A model generated the notes under the pieces. It was not told the origin of the DNA and searched no databases. It saw only the letters and a list, made by a program, of their open reading frames with translations. Made by a program: the position numbers and the translations under genes. This document shows positions 38,559-51,200 of a stretch of DNA of 64,000 bases, in pieces (positions within the stretch are counted from its first letter, which is position 1; the number at the start of each line of letters is the position of its first letter). The DNA comes from Heterocephalus glaber (lineage: Eukaryota; Chordata; Mammalia; Rodentia; Bathyergidae), in the NCBI RefSeq assembly GCF_000247695.1, contig NW_004624801.1, positions 6,115,126 to 6,179,125 of the forward strand. Reading direction: 5' to 3'.

Positions 38559-39064
38559 TGCGTGACTTTTTTGCAGGTCTGCACCTGTGTTTGATTCGCC
38601 CTGGTGCCCAGACTGAGAAGCACTAACCCTGTACCCTCCTGAGGACAGATAGGGACCCTGGGGTCTGCAGAGGGGAGAGACTTGCTTAGTCACTTGGTAG
38701 TGATCCAGCCTCCAGGCCCTTGTGTGGTCAGAGGCTCAGGGGAGACCAGAGACTCTGGGGACTTTCCAGGCCTGGGGTGGGGAGGGGGTCCTCCAGGACA
38801 GGGTCAGAATGAGGGGTCCCCAGGACCTGGCCAGGTCTCATGCCCACAGCATTCAGACCAAGTTCCTGAGCACTGGCTCCAGGAGAGTGGACACGTGTGA
38901 GCAGGGAAGGACTTGGGCCTGGAGCCCGAGACCTGGGTGCAACCTCATCCTAAGTCCTCTTGTGTGAAATGGGACAGCAGCAGTAGCCACCCCACAGATC
39001 TGACCCTCAGTAGCTGGATTTTCCCTCTTGCCCCTCAGTCCCATTTTGGCTCCAAAGGAATAAA

Positions 39065-39264
39065 TCAGCATGGGCTGGAAAGGGGGCTGTGGGGCAGGAA
39101 GGAGACGCCTGGGCACAGTGCCCAGGCTGTGCAGAGGAGCCCTCCATCCAGGAGGAAGCTGCCTGAGTTGTTGCCAGCCAATATCTGAGCACTCTGAGGC
39201 CGAGAGAGCAGCTGGCTGGTGTCCCTGAGGGACTGCTTGGGCTTGTGTTTCGTCATCCCTGAGG
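39065..39264 (-). CDS. QRICH2: QRICH2 coding exon 19 (C-terminus)
   Basis: (T)SGMTKHKPKQSLRDTSQL LSRPQSAQILAGNNSG, then a further 34 residues to TGA at 39065-39067. Acceptor CCTCCTCAG is followed six bases later by a second in-frame AG (exon start 39258), so two residues may be optional. I recall human QRICH2 ending soon after the RPQSAQ motif; the tail here looks longer. Confidence 0.85.
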
Positions 39265-42200
39265 CTGAGGAGGAGACCAGTGGGCAGAGTCAGTTGTGAG
39301 ACACCCAACGGAGAACTCTGGGGACCCACTGGGATAGAGCAGACAGGGCTGCCAGTCTGAATTTGTACGTTTGCCTGTCTGAGCCCTTCATTCATTCACA
39401 CATGTCTACCCCACATCACCGTCATCTGTTGTTCTTCCATCCACCGGCTCACTCAGGTATTCCCTGAGGACCTGGGTATGTGAGCTGTGAGCCAGGCGCT
39501 GGGCGAGCCTAGGACGGGAGGCAGTGGGGAAGCTGCGTGCAAGGTTGTGAGGCATGATGGGAAGTGCCGAGCAGCACGCAGCCTTCAGGAATGGATGGAG
39601 GGAGAGCTGGGAGTGGGCATTCAGGGCATGGGAGATCAGGGGGTGGGGGCTCAAGTGCGGCGTTTTGCTGAGCTTTGAAGAAGGGGAGGTAGAGGCTGTC
39701 TGGGATGATGCTGTGAATGGAGGCCAGGGAAAGTGGCAGCAGTGGCTTGAGGATGGAGGCTGGCAAGAAAAGATGGGGCTGCCACATGCCAGGTGATCAG
39801 CTGAGGCTGGACAGCCATCCTGTCCCGGAAAACACTGACCTGGGGGCCTCTGGAGACATGTGAACATTTTGGGGCAGGGAATAGGGAAGGGCATGACCTA
39901 TGAAGAAGCAGATGTCCCTGGGAACCCACCAAAGGACTCTGGAGGGCCTCTGGGCTGTGTGAGTACTCACTGTCTTTGGTCAGGATGCCTGGCAGCCTCG
40001 TATCCATCCGTCCCTTGTAAATATGTCCATCCAGGCCCAGGAGATCCACCTCGGCATGCTGTGGAGGTGGGGTGCGACCATTACCTCGGCAGTGCCCAGA
40101 GCCTTTCCTCTGGTGCTGCCTCCAGGAAAGCAGGGTGCAGGGCGCTCTTGACTCCTACTCCCAGCACCCAATGGTGCTCAGAGCCTACCCTCCCAGGCAC
40201 TGTGGGCCACACAAGGTGGCGGGCAGGGGTCGTTCTGAGTGCCTGGGGTGGGAGGCAGTGTGGCTGCTGCTGGCCAGGTGGCTGGGATTTCATTCTTCTT
40301 CCCGAGAGGGTGAGAGGCTGGGGCCTGAAACTGGGGGTGGTTGAGAAACTGCCTCAAGGCAGAGGGCTGGATGAGGTGATTTCTGGTGGTTTTTCCAGAA
40401 AGACTCGGAATCTGGAGCATGTTGGGGCCTCCTCCCTGACCTTCATGGCAATCCGGATCTCCTCGGGGGCGTACAAGGCCTGGGACGGGTGCTGCAGGCG
40501 GTTGCGGCGGTAGGGGTAGGTGACAGTGTGGCTGCCCCCGCAGCGCCGGGCCATGGTTGAGCAGGTGTGATCCGCAGAGTTGGGCCCCCTGGGATGCAGA
40601 CAGCATGGGGTCACTGGGGCGTGCCTCGGGCGGGGCCATCCAGACAGAAGTGGACGGCTCTCCGGGGGTCTCCAGGAGTCAGGCAGGAACAGGGGACCCG
40701 GGGACTGTAGGTGGGTGAGCAGAGCAGCCTCGAGGCTGCCACTGGAGGATCACACACACACACACACACACACACCTGCACACATGCTCCACACACGTGT
40801 GCACACACATAGGGTGAGGCCGTCGCTTACCGTTTGTAGCAGGGGGAGCTGAGGCAGTGGGCCTGCAGCAGCTGTCGGATCATCTGGCTGCTGGTCTTCA
40901 CCGAGCCTCCAAAGTGAATCTGTACCTTCTCGATGTCCCACAGCATCTTGGAGTGCATGGTGCGCAAACGCCCGACACTCTGCTCCATCGCTGACTGGTC
41001 ACCCCGAGGGAGGAAAGTGCTGCCCAGCTTGAGGCTTAGGTCCGGGGCACAGAGGGAGGTCAGTCCAGCGGCAGACAGACCCTGAGGCACTCACTCCCTT
41101 CCCTGGGATAAGTGGGCCTGGGCCTCTGGCCCTCAGTGGGACTGTGTGTGGGCGAAGCCAGTATGGGAAGGTTAGAAGTCCTGGGCTGGTGGCCTAGGGC
41201 TGGGAGTCCCTGGGCAGCTCTGCCCCAGGGGAAAAGCCCTTTCCAAGTCACCCCTGCTGGGCCAGACTTGCCAGGAAAGGTTTTTCTAAGGGGCCAAAGT
41301 ACAGATGAAGGGGGCACGAGCTGTGGTCAGTCCCAGCTTCCGAATGTCATCACACACCTGGCCCTATGCACTTGGAAGCCCTGGGGTCCCAAAGAGCCGT
41401 ACTCTACTGTGAACCACAGCCTTGGGGGCTGGGGGAACCAGAGGAGGGCAGGAGCTGGAAGGACCCTGAGGTGTGTCACTACCAAGCTCGCTCATGGAAC
41501 CCACCCTCTGGCTGAGTGATGCCCATACCTCCCTTTCCAGGCCCAGGGTTGCTGAGAGGAGGTAAAAAGACCTGGGAGATAATCTGTCTAGGGGCCCCCA
41601 GCCTAAGGAGGAGGCTCTATCCAGGGTGCCTCCCCCCGCCCCGGGCTGTCTCTGCTCCACCCTCCCACCCACAGCTTTGCCCATGGTGCCACTGTCCCTT
41701 ACTTGCGGCTCTGCTGTCGGACCTGCTCCAGCTCAAACACCGTATAGGGGCGGATGGACCGGTGCCCAGGCAGGGCGTGACCCACAGGGGTCACCGGGAT
41801 GATTCTAGACAGGGACACAGAGAGAAGGGGAGGGTCAGAATGTGAGAATTCCTGTCACCCAGATCATCCGCCACCCACACTCGTGTTCCACCTGCCTGCA
41901 AGGCCCACCTGGGACAGAGCGGGGGAGAGAAGGGAGGGAGAGGGACAGAGGCGGGGCAGGAGAGGATGGATGAGATGCACCGGGCAAGGCAGGGGCACTC
42001 ACCGTCCGGTCACAGGGGTCTCCAAAGGACGGTCGCAGGAGAGGCAGTGGAAGTGAGCCAAGAGCTGCCTGCAGGAATGGATGCACCGAGGTGAGAGGCT
42101 GGAAGACTGCAAGTTTGGCCCACCTGGGTGGCAAATCTGAGCCCTGTGTCCTTGAAACTCACCTGCTCCCAGACATGACCTAACCCAAAGCTGGCAGGGT

Positions 42201-45200
42201 TCCCAGGGCCCCAAAGGTGCCTTGTCTAGGCCTTGGGGGCCCCCTGGTGGCCAAGAGTGGAAATCCTGGGCCTCAAGCCCAGGGCAGGCCAGGTCCCCCA
42301 AGGAGCTGTCTCTGCTCTAGGACTGCAGCGCCCTCCGCTCCCTTTCTCCACTGTCATCTGAAGGGGCTTGAGCTACAGAAGTTCTTCCAGCTCTAAACTC
42401 TGCCCTCCAATTGTAGGACAGTCCGAGGTGGCACCAGCTGTGCACTGGCAGGAGCTGCTTTTGGGAGCGCCCCAGCCTCCCTCCTGCCTCCCAGCACAGC
42501 GTGGCAGCCTCCTGTGGTCTTCCAGTCCTCCTCACCTCCGCATGGCGGCTGCCTCATCTGCCTGGTAGAGGGGAGAGCGCTCTTTGAGCTGTTCCCGAAG
42601 TGACTTCCATCGATCCTCCAGCGCCTGCTTCACTGGGTCCAGCTCCAGGCGGTCCAGCTGTGGGTGGGCACAGGCAAGCGCCAGGGTAGCAGGTGGGGTC
42701 TGGCAGGGCCCTAGCAGTGGAGACTGGCCCTGCCCAGGCTGCCCTCACCTTCATGTCCATCTCTGCCAGGAGCTTGTCCAGCAACTTCTGCCAGTCCTGC
42801 TCCTGCCCACTCATCTTGGCCATGAGCTCCTGCATCATGTGGTTCAGCTGCTCCGTGGTAGCATCCAACTGGACCCGGCTCACCTTGGACGCTAGGGCGC
42901 TCTTGTCAGCTTTCTGCCCGGAGAAGGGGTGGGGAGGCCCCGCAGGAGAGAGCCATGGCAGGGTCCCTTCCCCCCAGGCGTCAATCCCTGTTGCCCAGCA
43001 GCTTTTCAAGAGCCTGCATCCTCCACTCCCAGCTCCCTGCCCTTCTCTGGCCAGCCAGATCTCCAGGACAGGGTGGCTCCCAGCTGGCAACTCACTACTT
43101 CAATCTCCATCTGCAGGTGCTTCCTGTTGGCCTTTTCCTTCTCCAGTTTCTCCAGGCGCTGGTACAGCACCTGGGGCCCAAGCAAGCAGTGCATGAAGAG
43201 CCCCCAGCTGGGCGGCAGGGGTGGGTGGGCCAACCTTCAGCCCAGCCTGGACCACTCACATCAATGTCTTTCTGCTTCTGCCAGTGGTCCTCGATGAGGT
43301 TGCTGGTGGTGATGTTGAGCTTCTCACAGTCGCCCTGCACCTGCAGGATGGCGCTCTGCACGTGGCCCAGCAGCTCCTCATCCTGGCTCAGAAGGGACAG
43401 GGAAGGCACTGTGAGGCTGCTGGGGTGACCACTAGGCGCCCCCCTAATGAGTTGGTCCTTAAAGCACTGCCCAACAGGGAAGTGCACTTCAGACCCCTCC
43501 CTCAGTGCCTCAGTGGCACTCACAGTTTCCCATTAAAAGTTGTATCCCCAGTAGGATGGGAGTGTCAATCCCCCACGTCCTTCTGGGCTGGCCTCAAGGA
43601 TCCTGTGGCCTCTGAGAATTGAGGTGTGGGCTATCATCTCCCCACCTTCCCTGAGTCAGATCTGAATTCAAGTCCAGGAGGCAGGACCCAAGGATTGTGG
43701 CTTTCCCCTCCCCCACTGGCAAGCCTGCTCTTTGGAGGGAATCCGGAAGGGGTTGGGAAGACTGGTGTGGCCAGGTGAGTCCGTGACTCCTGCAACTGTG
43801 CCTAAGTCCCTGTGTCATGTGGCACCCGCCCACCCACCTACCGGGCCAGCTCTTCCCACAGTTTCCTGTGGCCAGAGCTACTTCTGCTGCTACCCTTGCT
43901 GTGGAAGGATTGGGGACTTTGTTTTGTTCTGTTGTTTTTTGAGACAGGGTCTTACTATATGTAGTTCATGCTGCCCTTGAACGCACTATGTACCCCAGGC
44001 TGGCTGTGAACTCCTAGTGATCCTCCTGCCTCAGCCTCCTGAGTGCTGGGACTACAGGTGTGTGCCACCAGGCCTGGCAAGGACCAGGGATTTTGGTGGG
44101 ATCTGGCTAAAGGGCACCACAATGAGAAACTGACCAGCAAGACCAAAGACCTCGGGGTGGGGAGGGAAGAGCGCAGTCAGCCACCACCTCCCCTGGGGAC
44201 TGTCTGGCTGCCCCAGGAGGGAGGGGAGTGCAGCCCCACCTGGCTCTGAAGCTTGGCCTTCCTGGAGGGCCGGGAGGCAGCCAGGTTGCTGACCATTTCC
44301 TGCAGCTGCTCATAGCGCTGCACCAGTGTGCTGACCTGGTGGCTCAGGTCCAAGCTGCAGGCTGGGCAGGTGGCCTCGGGGTGAATCTGGCTGGGTGCCA
44401 AGATGGTCAGGGGCTTGTGTGGGGTGATGCTCAGGGACAGCAGTGTGGAGGAGGAGGCCAGCATGCTCTCCATGATCGTCCTGAGCTTGTCTAACTGTGA
44501 GCAGGAGAGATGCAGGGGCCAGGGCTGTGGGTAGGTCACAGCCCTGTGCTGTCCACGCCAGCCTATAAACACTCAGGCTCTGCTCAAGCACTGGGATGTG
44601 AACGGTGGACTTGTACACGCTCTGTCCACAAGCATGTGCATAACCAGCAGTGTGACCAAGGGATCTGACAACCACACTGTACTTCAGGGGTCTCTCCAGG
44701 CCTGAGGGGTGCAAGCCTGCCCCTCAGAGAGCGGCTCAGTCTGGCTCTCCTGCTCTCCTCTGCATCCCAGTTCGAGCGAGCTGTTGCTCAGGATCGATCC
44801 CAGTTGCTGGCTCAACAGCAACCAACCCGGACCTGCTTCTTGGCTTGAGAGGAGTGTAGCTGACCCGCACCCACTTGTCTTGGTCTGGGTAATGAAGCTG
44901 AAAGCCTCCACACAGCCACCTGGGGTCAGGTGTGCGAGACAGGCAAGCTGATTGGGGGTGGGATGGCAGAGAGGTATGAGAGGCTGCGAGGGACAACGTA
45001 GAAAGGGACACAGATGTGCACAAAACCGGGCCACAGGAAGATGGAGGGAGTGGCTGTGGTCTGGGGCGGGCCTGAGGTGCAACAGTCCTCAGTACTGCAA
45101 AAGAAAGAAGGAAGGAGGGGGAAAGGAAGGAACGGGAAAAGAAAGGAAATGAAATAACTGATACATGCTAAAACATGCCTGGACCTGAAAACATTACTAA

Positions 45201-48200
45201 GTGAAAGAAGCCAGAGGCAAAAGGCCACATATCACAAGACTTCATTTCCATCAGATAAATGTCCAGGAGGGGCAAATACGTAGAGACAGACGAGGATGAG
45301 TGGTTGTCAGGAGCTGAGGCTCGGGGCTGGGGATTTAGCTCAGTGGTTCTGGTGCCTGCCTCACAAGTGCAAGGTCCCGAGTTCCATCCTCGGTACCAAA
45401 AAAAAAAAAAAAAAGGAGCTGAGGCTGGCCTGTGTGTCTAGGGGAAGGATGGAGGGAGAGCCACTGCTAAGAGGTACAGGCCTTCTTCCGTGGGGATGAG
45501 ACGCCTTAGAATTACAGCGTGGTCATGGTTATACAGCTTTGTGAGTGCACTAAAAATGCCTTCATCATTTCCAAAAAGGGCACGATGTGTAAGTGATGTA
45601 ACGAAACAGATTCAGAGGGAGGTGCCCAGGCCTCAGTACCCTTTGCCCTTGGCCTCAGAGCCGGCCTGGCATCTGGAGGGCCTGAGCCTTACTCACAGTT
45701 ACTCACCCATGGGGGCCTGGTCTCTGAGCAGAGAGAGGCCCTGCTCACTACCTGCAGCCAACCCATGGAATCCTCACCTGATCCTGAAGGTACAGGGAGG
45801 CTTCAGCCACCGAATTCTCCATGGCGGCCTTGCCTTGCTCTTGACTGTCCCTCAGATCAGCCAGCTCCTTCTCAATGTCAGTCACGGTGATTCTGTGATG
45901 CAAGAGAGACTGCCTGGCTCTGGTCACTGCCAGCCCAGAGACCCAAGCTGGTGGTGCAGACCCCTAGCTGTGGGGGGTACAGGACAATGATGGGGCTCAC
46001 CACCCCTGGCAGCCCTGTCTTGGGAGTCCTGGGCCCTGCTCCTGTTCCAAAAGGGGCACACAGTGTGCTGCCCCGAGGCTGCTAGACAGTGGGACAGGGC
46101 CCTGCACAGCAGGGGCTCATGCGGGTGGCCTTGTCTGCCTCAAACTGGGGACAGTGTAAGGAGTAGCTTGCCCCTTCAGCCCCAGTACTGAGTTGGTGTA
46201 GGAGAACTTCTACCAGTTCCCCGAATGAGATGTGGGCAACCTGAAGAGCAAGTACAATCCAGGTCGCAGGCAGAGGTCAGTTCAGGGCACGAGGAAACCG
46301 AAGGGTGCCACCACCTCCCAGCCTGAGAGGGTGTCGCCAGTCTGGCAGCTGCACCGGGTGGGACGTGTCACCTGAGGAGGCCTAGCTGCAGGGCTAGCTG
46401 ACCAGCCTTCAGCTCCTCGCCTGCTACCTGCTCGCCGTCGCCCTCCAGGAGCCTTTGGACCTTTTCCACCTGCAAGCCCAGTGGAAGAGGAGAATCAGGC
46501 AAGCCCGAGTCCCCACTCCCTGGCTGTAGCCCTGTAGCCCAAATGAGCCCCTCTCCCGTTCTCTAACCCCTACCCAACCTTCCCTGACAAGAGTCCAGGT
46601 TCTTCTGACCATCCAGCCGCCCATCGATCTCACAGATGCAGATAGCTAGCATTGAGAATGACTGAAGATCTAGCCCTCTAACTCCAGAAAGTCCCACATT
46701 GGGGGCAACTGCATACTCAACTGTGTGCTAACGGCTTTGGGTGTCCATTTTTAGATCTAGGAAATGGGCATAATACCCAGGTACGCCTCCTAACTGACAG
46801 ACAGCAGAGACCCAGTGAGACGGCAGTGAGTGGCAAAGGACTGTCATCAAAGCATGAGTGGAAAGGGCTACAAGGCAGAGGAGGCTGACTTTCTCTGACG
46901 TACTTTTGCCTTTTCCTGATGAACTTCTTTGGGCAAAGCCTTCAAGGTCTTCATCTGTTCCTGCAGGTCAGGGAGTAGAATCTTCTTGACTGTGGAAAAT
47001 GGAGGCCATGCTGTCAGAAGGGTTAGATCCTCAGTGGGCTCCCAGTCTCCATTTCCAGCCCACAACAATGAAGTGACCCCAGAGAAGTGGAGATAGCAGT
47101 TCATCCTGCTTTCCTGGTGATTGGGACAAGAGGGGAGCAGAGGAGAAGAGAACTGTCTTTTGCCCACAAAAACCCACCCACTGCTTGGGGTCCTAAAGGG
47201 TCTTGTGTGCACTGACTCACCACTTCCGTCCATCACTAAAATCTGAATTCTCCTCAGGGCCTAGAGTTGTGACAGGTGAATGTTACGTTTCACTCTTTGG
47301 CATTCTCTCTTCCTACCCATCTCCCAGTGTTACTGTTTTCCCTCCCCCAGCAGCTCCCCCAGCTACTTGCCAGGCAGCTCCTCTGACAAAGGCAAGAATC
47401 TGCTTCAATCCTACTGGTTTAGTTTTTGCCTTGCCTACCTGTTTACGTGGACCCTGAAGGCTGTGGGAGAACCCAGAAGGTCTAAGAATGGACATGCTAT
47501 TCTCAGGGGCTCAAGAAGGTGTGCAGCAGCCAGGGTTGAAAAAGATCACACCAACCGAACACAGGACAATGGTCTTTCCTCACCCATCAGTGTGAATAGG
47601 TACTGTATCTTCTCTCTGTCCGTCTGGCCAGCTTTCTCCTCATCCAGATCCTTCAGATTTTCCTTCAGTTCCACATAGAGCCCAATGAGCTCTCCCATCA
47701 GACGAAATGTTTCCAAGGCCATGGGGAAGTTAGGAGCCAGTTTCTCCAGTGAATTACGTTGCTCACTCTGGGTCCCACTCCTGGGTTCACTTCTTTCTGA
47801 TGAGACTTGGTGGAGAAAGCTAAGGGAGTCTTGACTCCTGTCAGAGGTGGCATCTTGGTCTGACTCAGTCTGAGCAGGAAAGTCAGGAATTCTGTTTGGA
47901 TCCAAAGCAACCCGGCCACGTGGATCAACACCCAGGGACCCTGGGCCACCATAGCCTGAATACCCTGGGCCCTGTTGGTCCCAGACAGGATGTTCTTGAC
48001 CAGGCTGAACTGCACCTGGGTATATCTGGGCTTGCTGATCTGGGCCAGGTGATACCAAATACTGTTGGTCAGGACGTATAGATTCTTTATCTGTACGTGG
48101 TGATGATGAGGCTTGACTGGCTAGGAATGGCGACAAACGACCATGCTGTTCTTGTCCAGGAGGTACCATACCACGAGGATATGGGTATGGGTGAGGTGAT

Positions 48201-51200
48201 CTCAAGCTCCTCAAATCTGCCTGGAATGGTGGAAATCTACACAACTCCGTGCCTGGAACTATCAAGCTTTGGTGATCTGCACTGGGTTGTCTCCAACCAT
48301 GCTGATCCATTCCGGGTTGCACCAAACCACGCTGATCCATTCCAGGTGGCACCAAAAGCACTGAACCTTGTTGATCTGCACCGGGTTGCACTGAACCTTG
48401 TTGATCTGCACCGGGTTGCACTGAACCTTGTTGATCTGCACCGGGTTGCACTGAACCTTGTTGATCTGCACCGAGTTGCACTACATCACTCTGATCCATT
48501 CTAGGCTGTACAAAACCATGTTGACCTATACCAGGTTGGACCGGTCTATGTGAATCTGCACCAGCCTGTGCCCAAGCAGGTGGATATGCACCAGGCTGCA
48601 CCCAACCGCTAGGAAATGTCCCAGGTTGCATGAGATCATGCCGACCCATTTCAGGGTGGACCAACCCATGCTGATCTGCACCATGCTGGGCCACATCAAG
48701 CTGAGCTACACCAGGCTGTGTCAAACCATGCTGAACTGTACCAGGTTGTATCAACCTGCGCTGATCCAGTCCAGGTTGGATCAAACTATCCTGATCTTTA
48801 CCAGGTTGTACCAAATCAGGTGGGTGTTCACCAGGCTGCACCAAACCATGCTGCTCTGCACCAGGTTGGGCCAAGCCAGGCCGATATGTACCAGGCTGCC
48901 CCAAAGTGCTCTGATTTCTGTCAGGCCAAATCAAATCATGCTGCTCTGTGCCGGGCTGTATAAAGCCAGATGTTTCCAAACTGGGCTGCACAAAGCCTTG
49001 TTGATCTGCATTAACTTGAATCAAACCAGGTGATACCAAACCATGTCTGTCTATAGGAACTGGAGACAATCCATGTTGGTCTATGCCAGAAGGTTCCAAT
49101 CCTTGCTGAACCCCACCAGGAGGGACCAGTCCTCCTTGATTCACACCCAATGTTACAAATCCATGCTGATCTATGCCAAGTGGTCTCATACCACTCTCAG
49201 GCATGCCAGGCTGTTTCATACTACATTGGTCTGTGCCAGGAATTATCATGCCATACTGATATGGGCTGAGTGGAACCACACCAAGCTGGTCTGTACCAGG
49301 TAGTCCTGATCTTTGTTGATCTCTGCCAGGTACCAATGGTGGCACCACCCCACGCTGATCCATGCCAAGTGGTTCCAATCCCTGACAATCCATTTGAGGT
49401 GGCAGCATACCAAGCTGACTCACACTGATGGGAACCACACCAGGTAGTGTAGTGCTAGCATATGGCAATCCCAGCTGATCTATTCCAGGTAGTCCTAATT
49501 CATGATGATCTGGCCTTACATAGACTTGGCCCTGGCCAATGGGCTGATCTCTGGCCAAGGGTAAGTCTTGTTGAGCTGGGCCAGTGTGTATATCTCTTCT
49601 GGGATACCCTGAAGTAAATTGTTCTCTACTCCTGTGGTGATCTGACTCTGTTCTAAATTGGGGTATAGAAGGTTGATAGAATCTTGACGCATTAGCTTCA
49701 GCATGGGCCCTTGTGTGCTGTTCTCTACCAGGAGCAAAGGAGCCTTTGCCCCGTTGCTTGATAGTGACTGCTTCATAGAGGTGGCCCGTGGCACTGGATC
49801 CAGGTAAGGGCTGACGTGGCCCACCAGCGGAATCTGGAATGTGGTCAGTACTTGTATACTTGGTGGAGACCCCACTTTGAATGAGGTCACTTGATGTTAA
49901 GGAAGACTGCACTTTGCGCTTAGAAAGTCCTAACGCTGTTTCTGAGCCCTGGTTGAACAAGAAGAAGGAAATCAGTCACTATAAGTCAAAAGTACTGTAA
50001 GAGTGGAAAGGAAGAAGATCTGATATCTGATTAGGCGGATTTAGGACCCTTGAATAAAAACACTCTTCCCGAGTGAAGCTGAATATAAAAAAAAAACTTT
50101 GACATTCTTGGGTTTTTGAGACTCTGTACATTTGCAAATGCCATCATACGTGTAATTTCCTTCATAAAAGACAGGGAAAGCTGCAAATAGGACTGATCTA
50201 TGGATTTGGACTGAATCTGTAGCTAGAGGACATAAGTAATTAGTTAAATTAAAAATATAAAGACTCCCACTGTTAACAAATTGCTGATGGTAAAGTGCAT
50301 ACTGGGGGGCAAGTAAACCAAACCAAATCAAACAAAACAAAATGAAAAAACAAGCACACCCTTGGATCAGGAAATTCCATAGATGAGAATTTTCTCTATG
50401 GACTCTCACAAAAGGATGACAAGACAGACACACAAAGATGCAGTTGGCAGCATTGCTTACGAGAAGAGATTATCAATAGGGCACTGGTGTGCCGGACGTG
50501 GTGGCCCACAGCTGTAATCCCAGCAGTTGCAAGGCTGAGGTTGGAGGATTGCTGCAAGTTCAAGGCCAGCCTGGACTACACAGCAAGACCTTGTCTCAAA
50601 AGAGGGGCCGGTGTGCTGGTATATTTAAGACACAGACATACAAGGGAATGTTATGGCTCCATTAAAAATTAATAATGGACTATGTTAGAGCTGGGGATTT
50701 AGCTCAGTGGCACCATGCCTGCCTCGAAAGTTCAAGGTCCTGAGTTTGATCCTTGGTATCAAAAACAAACCAAAAACAAATAATAGACTATTTCCATTCC
50801 AGCCAAGATGAAATAACAGAGCTTTACCCTTCTGTATAACAGCCAAAAAACAAAACTAAAACAAAGATCAACAATTACAAAACACCAGCTTTCTAGACCC
50901 TGGATATCAGGCAATGAAGGATAGAAATCCCCGAGAGGCTGGTGAGACAAACAGCATGAGCCTTTCCATTTCCTCAGCTTACTGCCACCATGTAGTTCCA
51001 GCCGCAGCACAGGGAGAGGAAAAGGAGATGGAGACCTGCAGACTCCCCAGGCGGCAGAAGTGTGGCTGGGCATTAGCGGAGGTTAAGGCAAGCAGCATTC
51101 ACGTGGCAGCGTAGCAGAAGGGAGAGGCAGAGCTTCCTCTCTAGCGCTCAGCTCAGAAATTCTGAGCCGCAGACACTGGAGGAGACTACCCACGGCTGGG

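Noticed and set aside
48301..48480. CRISPR-like direct repeats
   Set aside because: The 30-bp units are contiguous with no spacers and lie in a mammalian coding exon.
47896..49303. Several plus-strand open frames opposite QRICH2 exon 5
   Set aside because: Repetitive antisense shadows of the QRICH2 Gln-rich repeats.
50041..50433. Extra upstream QRICH2 exon or small gene
   Set aside because: No acceptor/donor pair in phase, no resemblance to QRICH2, and intron 4 joins exons 4 and 5 in phase 0 without it.
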